This document shows, in pieces, positions 57,578 through 64,000 of a stretch of 64,000 bases of DNA (position 1 is its first letter; the number at the start of each line of letters is the position of its first letter). Source of the DNA: Clostridioides difficile ATCC 9689 = DSM 1296 (GTDB taxonomy: Bacteria; Bacillota; Clostridia; Peptostreptococcales; Peptostreptococcaceae); the NCBI RefSeq assembly GCF_001077535.1, contig NZ_CP011968.1:3596001-3660000 (forward strand). The letters are read 5' to 3'. Under the pieces are notes generated by a model. The model was not told where the DNA came from, did no database searches, and saw only the letters and a list, made by a program, of their open reading frames with translations. The position numbers were made by a program, and so were the translations under genes.

Positions 57578-58495
57578 TTAATTTACCGCCTTATTTGAAA
57601 GTTTATTTAAAACTAAGTTTAAAATTAATATAAATGTAAACAATACTACTCCAGTTGCAAATAGCATTTCTTGATGTGTACCAAATGCGTATCCCATTTC
57701 AAGTGCTATATTAGTTGTAAGTGGTCTTACACTATCTGTTATTGCAGTTGGCATAACTGGTGAGTTGCCTGCAACAAGTATTACTGCCATTGTTTCACCT
57801 AAAGCTCTTCCTACTCCTAACACTACTGCGGCTAATACTCCAGATTTTGCAGCAGGTAATACAACTTTGAATATTGTTTCTATTTTTGATGCACCAAGTG
57901 CTAATGAACCTTCTTTGTATGCTTTTGGTACTGCTCTTATTGCTGTTTCTGATACAGATATTATTGTTGGTAACATCATTACTGCTAATACTATTACTAT
58001 TGCTAACAAACTTTGACCTTTTGGAAGATTAAATATACTTTGTATAGTTGGAACTATCACTGCAAGACCAAATACACCATATAATACTGAAGGTATACCT
58101 GCTAAAAGTTCAACTGCTGGTGACATTATTTTTGCTAATCTTTTAGGTGCTACTTCTGCTATAAATACAGAGGTTAATATACCAACAGGTACTCCTATCA
58201 CAAGTGCTCCAAGTGTTGCAAATATTGATGCTACTATCATAGATGATATTCCAAATTTATTGGCAGAAGGAACCCAATCTGCACCAGTTAAAAAGTCTAT
58301 AAATGAATATCCTTCAAATATAAATGGTCTTAATCCTTTATAAAATACGAATCCTATTATCAAAAGTAAACTTGCAACTGCTACTAAAGCACTAAGTAGA
58401 AAAATATTTTTTGCTACTTTTTCAATTACGTATTTTGTCTTATTGCCATTATTGTCATTTTTTTCTAAACCTACTAATCTAGATTTTACTATCAT
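57578..58495 (-). CDS. pstC: Phosphate ABC transporter permease PstC
   Basis: This 305-residue membrane protein has about six hydrophobic segments and the loop ETAIRAVPKAYKEGSLALGASKIETI typical of PstC. It is the first gene of the operon. The phosphate-binding protein PstS that normally precedes it is absent here. Confidence 0.95.
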   Translation of the reverse strand: MIVKSRLVGLEKNDNNGNKTKYVIEKVAKNIFLLSALVAVASLLLIIGFVFYKGLRPFIFEGYSFIDFLTGADWVPSANKFGISSMIVASIFATLGALVIGVPVGILTSVFIAEVAPKRLAKIMSPAVELLAGIPSVLYGVFGLAVIVPTIQSIFNLPKGQSLLAIVIVLAVMMLPTIISVSETAIRAVPKAYKEGSLALGASKIETIFKVVLPAAKSGVLAAVVLGVGRALGETMAVILVAGNSPVMPTAITDSVRPLTTNIALEMGYAFGTHQEMLFATGVVLFTFILILNLVLNKLSNKAVN

Positions 58496-58875
58496 AATAC
58501 CCTCCCATTAAAATATACTTATCGATTTTCGTTCTGTATTCAAAATTTAATTTTTTATAATTCGTCTTCATCAAATTTCCTATACTTTTATTCTACTTTT
58601 TTTAAGTTAAATCTATATTAGGATTAAGTTAAGCAAGTGTAAAATTATATTTACTTTTTAACATTAATTTTACTTTTAAAACTATATTTGACATTTACTT
58701 TACAATATACTGTTGTTTCTCTATATTAAAATAGCAGATATAGATAATAATACAGTTTATGTATAATTTATTACCTATATCTGCTATTAAGATTTGTTAA
58801 CTAAATTTAACTTTTATACTACATATATAATTATTGTATCCTCTAGTTTATATCACTATTATTTCCATCAAATTG
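58496..58875. promoter_or_regulatory. pst operon upstream region
   Basis: No gene. It contains the hairpin at 58731-58787 and AT-rich sequence with TTAACA-like blocks near 58657, but a regular Pho-box spacing was not convincing. No pstS remnant was seen. Confidence 0.4.
58731..58787 (-). terminator. Hairpin after the truncated permease
   Basis: ATAGCAGATATAG and CTATATCTGCTAT are perfect 13-base arms, with a TAATAA/TTATTA extension. Only four Ts follow on the minus strand. Confidence 0.55.
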
Positions 58876-59571
58876 TTACGATACTTGATGTTTGCAATAG
58901 GTACGAATAGCCAAAAATATAAAAATAGGTATTTCTATCACTGAGAAAAACAGTATAATGTGTGGTGTCCAAAAACTCATACCTCCTAAGTGTAAGAAAT
59001 TAAATGATGTCATTTGATATAATAAACTAATCTTAAAACCAATTCCCCCTGGTGGTAATAGGTATCCAATCCAACTAACACCTATTCCCATAGGAATTAA
59101 GCAAATAGAAAAAGCAATCAGCATAGAAGTAAGAGAATCCTTACATTTTGCAGATAAAAATAATGTTAAACTAACCATTGCAAGTATTGAAATTAGACCA
59201 CCAATAGCTATAAGAATCTGTGCTTGTAGTAAATTTATATTTACTAGACTAATTACAGAAAACAACATTTGAAATGAGGTTTTCAAACATTCAGTACCAA
59301 AAGCTAAATCAGAAATTGCCAAATGGATAGAAATACATATAACAAACATTATTATAAATATAGAAAATAGAGCTAATATTTTAGTAAACGCTAGACGAAT
59401 ATGTCCATGTTTCGTACAACGAAGGATGCTATCTGATTGTGTCTGATACTCACCAGAAAAAGTAGGTGCAGCAATTGCAACACATATAATTAATAATATA
59501 AAAATATAAAATATTATATAATCGAAAGCATCTTCTGGATTTATTAAGAAATTCTTAATCTTATTATTTAA
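58876..59571 (-). pseudogene. 5'-truncated ABC-2 type permease
   Basis: An open frame runs from a TAG at 59572-59574 to the stop at 58876, about 231 codons, but its first ATG is only at 59349. The translated upstream part (INPEDAFDYIIFYIF, APTFSGEYQTQSDSILRCTKHG) is clearly the same protein and matches ABC-2 permeases of lantibiotic-immunity or antibiotic-efflux type, which have an N-terminal segment missing here. Several hydrophobic segments remain. No ATPase gene adjoins it. It looks like a decayed gene. Confidence 0.75.
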
Positions 59572-59699
59572 CTATTTTATTATTTAATATATATTAAAGG
59601 TAAAAAATAATATATAGATTTAGATATACAATTTATTTATCTTTTCAAATATAATCTATAAAATAATAGTTCTGTTACGCATTTTTTTATATAATAAAA

Positions 59700-59761
59700 C
59701 TGACTGTAATTTAATTGGCAAAGTCTAGAAGAATAGGCTTTATCAATTAAATTACAGTCAG
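59700..59761 (-). terminator. Very long hairpin after cmrT
   Basis: CTGACTGTAATTTAATTG and CAATTAAATTACAGTCAG are perfect 18-base arms, and the interior continues to pair (AAAGTCTA/TAGGCTTT). A T-rich tract follows on the minus strand, so it can end the cmr message, but the stem is far longer than usual. Confidence 0.65.
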
Positions 59762-59838
59762 CTATTTTATAATAATTTAGTTTAGATATCGTTAGTATTT
59801 CACATTTATAACAATTATTAATGATATTAATATATTTA

Positions 59839-60519
59839 TTATTCTTTATTAAAATAATATCCTGCTCCTCTTATTGTTATAATTTTCTGAGGATTTTTAT
59901 AATCTTTCTCTATTTTCTTTCTTAATCCATTCACTGCAACTACCACACTATAGTTATCCTCTAAGTATTCATTCATCCATACATGTTCATATATCTCTTT
60001 AGTAGTCAAAGTCTTTTCAGGATTCTCTATAAAAAAGTTTAACAACTTATTTTCTGTTGGAGTCAATTTTATTATTTTATCTTCTAACTTTATTACTCCA
60101 CTAGTTCTATTATATTCCTCTAATTTTGTATTATTTTCATTATTATTTACATATGAGTTCATTCTTCTTAAAATAGCTTTTACTTTTGCGTATAATATTT
60201 CTAAATTTAGAGGCTTTATTAAGTAATCGTCTCCACCAGAATTTAAAGCATTTAAAATGCTTTGGTCTTCATTTATATAAGTCATATAAACAATTGGACA
60301 AGTAGTTACATTTCTAATTTTTTTACAAAGAGTCCATCCATCACCATCACTTAGAATTATTTCTAAAAATATTAAATCATATTTATTGCTAAATATTTTT
60401 CCAATAGCTTCTTCACAATTATATGCTAAATCTATACTTATTCCTTTTTCCTCCAGAAATCCTTTTAGCTTCTGGCAATTATCCTTGTCTCCATCTATTA
60501 TCAATATCTTAGTTTGCAT
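59839..60519 (-). CDS. cmrT: Response regulator, OmpR type, with Glu at the phospho-site
   Basis: This 226-residue protein has a receiver domain and a C-terminal winged helix (EEYNRTSGVIKL...TLTTKEIYEHVW...VNGLRKKIE...IRGAGYYF). The acid pair is present (IDGDKD) but the phospho-acceptor position is Glu53 (LIFLEIIL) instead of Asp. Glu can mimic the phosphorylated state, so it may be constitutively active, as has been suggested for CmrT. ATG 60519 follows GGGAGTG; the TTG at 60534 overlaps that site. It is the third gene of the cmr operon. Confidence 0.9.
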   Translation of the reverse strand: MQTKILIIDGDKDNCQKLKGFLEEKGISIDLAYNCEEAIGKIFSNKYDLIFLEIILSDGDGWTLCKKIRNVTTCPIVYMTYINEDQSILNALNSGGDDYLIKPLNLEILYAKVKAILRRMNSYVNNNENNTKLEEYNRTSGVIKLEDKIIKLTPTENKLLNFFIENPEKTLTTKEIYEHVWMNEYLEDNYSVVVAVNGLRKKIEKDYKNPQKIITIRGAGYYFNKE

Positions 60520-60568
60520 TATAATCACTCCCAAATATCATTATTCTTTTATATTAAATAAGCTATTA

Positions 60569-62584
60569 TTATAAAAAACATAGACTTAATTTTATTGTAA
60601 AAACAGTTCCTTTTCCTAGTTCTGAATCTACAAAGATTTCTCCACCATGCTCTCTTATAATGGATTTGACAATATATAGCCCTAACCCTTGCCCTTTTGG
60701 CTCATTATTGTCTCTTTCTGTAAAGAATCTGTCAAATACCTTTGGTATATTTTCTGGAGGTATACCTTTTCCATTATCAGAAATTTTAATAATTGCAAAT
60801 CCATCTTCTTTATCCATTGATAAAATTATCTTTCCATCAAATGGAGTAAAGGTCAAAGCATTATAAATTAAATTCTCAAATGCTCTTGTAAGCATCTCTT
60901 TATTTATCTTTGCATATATTTTTTTCTCCAATACGTAAGCTTCAAAGTTTACACCACATGCTTGTGTATCTGGCAAATTATTTTCATATATCTCTTTAAT
61001 AAAATTATTCAGACATATTTTTTCACTAATACCAATGCTTTTATCTTGTGATGTAAATTCTTGCAAACTACGTACTCTATTTTGTACTTCATTTGACTTT
61101 TGATTTATAGCATAAAGATAGGTTCTTGTCTCTTCATCTACATGAATATTACCAACCTTTATCAAATCTATAAATGCTTGTATAGCCGAAACAGGTGCCT
61201 TTAAATCATGTGCTACATCTGCCAAGAATCTTTTACGTTCATTTAACAATGTTGTAAGTTCATTAGTTCTCACTTCAACTTCATGTTCAAGATTCCTTGT
61301 AAGTTTTTCATTCTCTTTTATTATTATTCTATTCCTGTTTATCATCATAACAGAAAATAAAATAACAATTACAAACCCACAATATTCTGTTTGCCACCCT
61401 GTAAATATAGGCTCAAATCTATTACTCGTAACTGCATCAAATAATATGCTAATTCCAAAAACAGTGTTTACTGAAACTAAAATATAAGAACTTATATGCT
61501 CAGAGCATGTCTTTTTATATATTGAAACCAGCGAAGACATTAATATATATATAAATACAATATATTTATATATGTCTATTAACTTCCCATATATGTTGAC
61601 AAAGTACATATCATATGGAAAAAGAATAATTGGTATCACTATAGATATGATACTCATTGTAATTCCTAATGGTAAAATTAAAAATCTGTACACTTTATTT
61701 TCTTCTATTTTGGATATACTTCCATTTATACAAATAATACATAAAACTACCATAAAATATGACAAATCTTCAACCGCATATGTAAAGCTTACCAAAGGCA
61801 GTCCTAACAAATGTACAAAGGGATAGGATACATGGATGGCAAAGAAAACACACATACATCCAAAATATAAGTAAATTTTACTTTTGTTTGAAAGAAACCA
61901 TACAGACAATGAAAATATAGCTATTGCAAAAGTTGTGAAGCAAATTATACTATAAAAAAGTAATCGATAAAACATCATATTACTTATGTCCTTTGTTTCT
62001 CCTAATGCAGGCGGATAATACAAACCACTATAATAATGTGAAAAATTCGATACATTGATTATAATTTCTGTATTTTTCTTTGCAATAAAACTTACTACTG
62101 AATTTTTAATTTTGGGTCTATATTTTTCTGTTCCTACATCTCCTAATTTAGAAACCATTTCTCCATTTATCCATACTTCACTTGCGGAAAAAATCTCAGG
62201 AAGCTCTAAACTTAGTAGCTTATCCTTGCCTTCATTTTTTATTCTCATACGATAAGTAGCATTCCCATATGGTGACTGAGTCCCCTTTCTCATGGAAAAA
62301 TCTGGATATTGACCTATAAAAACATATTCTGGTTTTATATCTTGCTCTGTAAAATCATTCGGTTTAAATATTTTATGATTATAAAACTCCCAGTCATCTA
62401 TCAAAAAGACAAGTTTACCTTTAGTGAAAGTATCATTATCTATAGTTAAAATTCCATTACTTGCTCTAATAGACTTATATGTATATTTATTATCATATTT
62501 ATACAGAAGATTTAATCCTGTTATTGCCAACAGAGAGACTATCAATACAATGAGAGTTCCTTTTAGTATATTATACTTTTTCAT
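60569..62584 (-). CDS. cmrS: Membrane sensor histidine kinase
   Basis: The protein is about 671 residues. It starts with a membrane anchor, followed by an extracytoplasmic sensor of about 150 residues (galactose-binding-like, 7TMR-DISM type) and seven to eight membrane segments (about residues 190-410). A coiled coil links to HisKA (FLADVAHDLKAPVSA with the phospho-His) and HATPase (NLIYNALTFTPFDGKI, DNGKGIPPENI, GQGLGLYIVKSI). It is placed between two response regulators. The first ATG at 62584 was taken; a GTG at 62596 is possible. Signal unknown. Confidence 0.88.
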   Translation of the reverse strand: MKKYNILKGTLIVLIVSLLAITGLNLLYKYDNKYTYKSIRASNGILTIDNDTFTKGKLVFLIDDWEFYNHKIFKPNDFTEQDIKPEYVFIGQYPDFSMRKGTQSPYGNATYRMRIKNEGKDKLLSLELPEIFSASEVWINGEMVSKLGDVGTEKYRPKIKNSVVSFIAKKNTEIIINVSNFSHYYSGLYYPPALGETKDISNMMFYRLLFYSIICFTTFAIAIFSLSVWFLSNKSKIYLYFGCMCVFFAIHVSYPFVHLLGLPLVSFTYAVEDLSYFMVVLCIICINGSISKIEENKVYRFLILPLGITMSIISIVIPIILFPYDMYFVNIYGKLIDIYKYIVFIYILMSSLVSIYKKTCSEHISSYILVSVNTVFGISILFDAVTSNRFEPIFTGWQTEYCGFVIVILFSVMMINRNRIIIKENEKLTRNLEHEVEVRTNELTTLLNERKRFLADVAHDLKAPVSAIQAFIDLIKVGNIHVDEETRTYLYAINQKSNEVQNRVRSLQEFTSQDKSIGISEKICLNNFIKEIYENNLPDTQACGVNFEAYVLEKKIYAKINKEMLTRAFENLIYNALTFTPFDGKIILSMDKEDGFAIIKISDNGKGIPPENIPKVFDRFFTERDNNEPKGQGLGLYIVKSIIREHGGEIFVDSELGKGTVFTIKLSLCFL

Positions 62585-62655
62585 TGTATCAACCACATCT
62601 CTTTCATAGTAGTATTAAATAAAACAAGAACTATTTATTAATTACAGTATCTCAC

Positions 62656-63333
62656 TTATGGTACAAACTTATATCCTTTTCCCCATACGGTTTGAATGTA
62701 TTGATGCTCCCTGCTTAAAGAATTAATTTTTTTTCTCATCTGTGCAATATGAACCTGCACTGTATGTTGATCTCCAATATCAGGCATTTTCCAAACTTGG
62801 TTATATATCTCTATCTTCGAAAATACTTGTTCTTTGTTTTCAGCTAGAAACAATAATATTTCAAATTCCATAGTAGTTAAATCTATACTTTCTCCATCAA
62901 AAGTTACTTTTCTTGAATTTACATTTATTACTAACGCTGAAAACTTTAACACATTAGGAACTGATGTAATATTTTTGTACTGCCTCATACGAGCATATAT
63001 TCTAAGTTCAAGTTCTTTTAAACTATAGGGTTTTGTTATATAATCATCCCCCCCAGCTAAAAATCCCCGAACTTTTTCTTCTTCATGCTCATAATTAGAT
63101 AAAAATATTATAGGTATGTTAACCTTTTCTTTTATATCATTGCACATTTTATATCCATCTATATCTGGCAATGAAATATCCAAAATTATACAGTCTAAAA
63201 CTATACTCTCTACTATATCCATAGCATCTTTAGCAGTCTCTGATGTATATACATTAAAACCTATATTAGAAAAATAAATTTGATTTATGTTTAAAATATC
63301 AACATCATCATCTACAACCAGTAAATTATACAT
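62656..63333 (-). CDS. cmrR: Response regulator, OmpR type
   Basis: This 225-residue protein has a receiver with acid pair VVDDDVD, phospho-Asp52 in IILDISLPD and KPYS, followed by a winged helix (FSKIEIYNQVWKMPDIGDQHTVQVHIAQMRKKI). All receiver residues are intact. Ribosome site GGAGTGG precedes the ATG. It is the first gene of the cmr operon, directly downstream of the inverted-repeat region and riboswitch. Confidence 0.92.
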   Translation of the reverse strand: MYNLLVVDDDVDILNINQIYFSNIGFNVYTSETAKDAMDIVESIVLDCIILDISLPDIDGYKMCNDIKEKVNIPIIFLSNYEHEEEKVRGFLAGGDDYITKPYSLKELELRIYARMRQYKNITSVPNVLKFSALVINVNSRKVTFDGESIDLTTMEFEILLFLAENKEQVFSKIEIYNQVWKMPDIGDQHTVQVHIAQMRKKINSLSREHQYIQTVWGKGYKFVP

Positions 63334-63528
63334 TACACCACTCCATTCAAAGGTATTTTAATTATAATTCCAAGTTTTATAGTTATTACAAATTATAATG
63401 TTTTATTTTCATATATAACTGGTATTATTATTTTATAATATCTTTACAAACTAGACTATAATACTTAAGTATTTTTGAATAATTCTTGAATATTGTATTA
63501 AACATTAAGATTCATTATTAAATACTAA
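63334..63528. promoter_or_regulatory. cmrR proximal upstream region
   Basis: No gene. It holds the ribosome site of cmrR and AT-rich tracts with possible minus-strand -10 boxes (TATTATAG near 63462), none with a good -35. Confidence 0.4.
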
Positions 63529-63557
63529 TTAAAGTCTCCGATTGTTGGAGAATGGAG
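63529..63557. repeat. Left inverted repeat of the putative cmr invertible switch
   Basis: These 29 bases (TTAAAGTCTCCGATTGTTGG and following) match the reverse complement of 63772-63800 at about 22 of 29 positions, with a shared TTGTTGGA core and a TTAAAGT end. Confidence 0.75.
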
Positions 63558-63624
63558 CTTAAAGTCATTTTCACGTATAAATTTATTATTTTTCTAGAAA
63601 CTTGTCTATTGGCTAGTTTGAGTA

Positions 63625-63653
63625 TTGATTTATATGATTTATATGGTTATAAT
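63625..63653 (+). promoter_or_regulatory. Promoter inside the invertible element, facing away from cmrR
   Basis: TTGATT and TATAAT are separated by 17 bases on the plus strand. No equal pair is present on the minus strand inside the element. After inversion it would point to cmrR. Confidence 0.6.
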
Positions 63654-63771
63654 ATAAAATAAATTGTATTATTTTGGTAAATATATTGTTACAAAAGGTT
63701 TATATTCTGCATCTCAATGTTTATAAAAACTTTATTTTCTTATTATAATACTATTATTCTTTTAAAAAAAT

Positions 63772-63800
63772 TTCCCTTTTCCAACAAATGGCTACTTTAA
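63772..63800. repeat. Right inverted repeat of the putative cmr invertible switch
   Basis: TTCCCTTTTCCAACAAATGG and the following nine bases; the partner of 63529-63557. Confidence 0.75.
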
Positions 63801-63884
63801 AAGCCAAAATTTTACCTATCAATAAAAATCTTAACGACTAATACTCCTATTTTCAAATTTTGCAACATATTTGTTAATTTTAAA

Positions 63885-63925
63885 ACAAAAAAAGACTATG
63901 CAATATAAAAATTATATTCATAGCC
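63885..63925 (-). terminator. Expression-platform terminator of the cmr riboswitch
   Basis: GGCTATGAATATAA and TATATTGCATAGTC form the stem on the minus strand, followed by seven Ts. Its 5' arm overlaps the last bases of the aptamer (GGCTA), so aptamer folding and termination should exclude each other, an ON-type arrangement. Confidence 0.75.
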
Positions 63926-63989
63926 GGTTGCACCACTAACTCCATATATCTCTAGATGCCCAATAATAAGATATACTTCTCAGTTTCTA
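63922..63989 (-). ncRNA. c-di-GMP-II riboswitch upstream of cmrRST
   Basis: Class II blocks appear in order on the minus strand: AAACTGAGAAGTATATC, TTGGGCATCTAGAG, ATATATGGAGTTAGTGG and TGCAACCGGCT. It is close in sequence to the aptamer at 38356-38447. The window ends just upstream, so its promoter is not included. Confidence 0.93.
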
Positions 63990-64000
63990 AAATATTTTTA

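Larger units (their letters stand above)
63529..63800. mobile_element. Putative invertible DNA switch upstream of cmrRST
   Basis: Imperfect inverted repeats of 29 bases at 63529-63557 and 63772-63800 enclose about 214 bases. The locus corresponds to the phase-variable cmr switch known in C. difficile, inverted by a site-specific recombinase encoded elsewhere. An internal sigma-A-type promoter points away from cmrR in the orientation seen here, which would be the low-expression state. Confidence 0.75.

Noticed and set aside
58640-58700. Possible PhoP boxes upstream of pstC
   Set aside because: TTAACA-like blocks occur, but the regular 11-base spacing of direct repeats does not hold.

Overview
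The window is low-GC, strongly AT-rich Firmicute DNA. Gene content and order point to Clostridioides difficile: a complete D-proline reductase (prd) locus, a BclA-type collagen-like exosporium protein, a cysteine desulfidase with its own sigma-54 activator, two alpha/beta spore proteins, and a c-di-GMP riboswitch plus invertible DNA upstream of a three-gene two-component system that matches cmrRST. Most genes lie on the minus strand. Species and gene names come from recognition of families and order, not from a database search.

Layout. 0-9 kb: UvrA-like ATPase, PIG-L deacetylase, Hsp33, a spore protein overlapping a methyltransferase, an M20 amidohydrolase and a single-chain serine dehydratase. 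9-17 kb: lysine/diaminopimelate genes on the plus strand (dapA paralogue, lysine riboswitch, then asd-dapA-dapB-dapH), an SPFH membrane protein and a second dapB. Two AT-rich tandem repeats here each run into the 3' end of a minus-strand gene. 17.5-25.5 kb: BclA-like protein, hpt, cysteine desulfidase behind a sigma-54 promoter, its probable sigma-54 activator with a previously unlisted 45-residue membrane ORF just upstream, a methyltransferase-like protein and an SSB-like protein. 26-40 kb: the D-proline reductase system: prdA (pyruvoyl proprotein, Cys421), a small conserved gene, prdB (in-frame UGA, Sec151), prdD, prdE, a second prdE-like gene, prdF (proline racemase), a TSUP permease, the activator prdR and the electron-transfer gene prdC. 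prdA and prdC both have -24/-12 promoters and share an upstream motif GTGTC-N8-GACAC. Between prdR and prdC lies a sortase-anchored thioester adhesin whose leader carries a c-di-GMP-II aptamer followed by a group I intron core.

40-55 kb: two polysaccharide deacetylases, a spore protein, a DUF4364 protein, a beta-propeller, a TSCPD protein, folC, an unusual cytoplasmic subtilase with an ACP-like tail, an orphan LytTR regulator, valS under a T-box, an [FeFe]-hydrogenase-like protein and a FUSC-type membrane protein. 55-59.6 kb: pstC-pstA-pstB-phoU without an adjacent pstS, and a 5'-truncated ABC-2 permease. 59.8-64 kb: response regulator (Glu in place of the phospho-Asp), membrane histidine kinase and response regulator (cmrT, cmrS, cmrR), preceded by a pair of imperfect 29-bp inverted repeats enclosing about 214 bp with an internal promoter, and a c-di-GMP-II aptamer with a terminator platform.

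The shared theme is fermentation of amino acids (proline, cysteine, serine) under sigma-54 activators, together with c-di-GMP control of surface and colony traits by two RNA/DNA switch architectures in one window.
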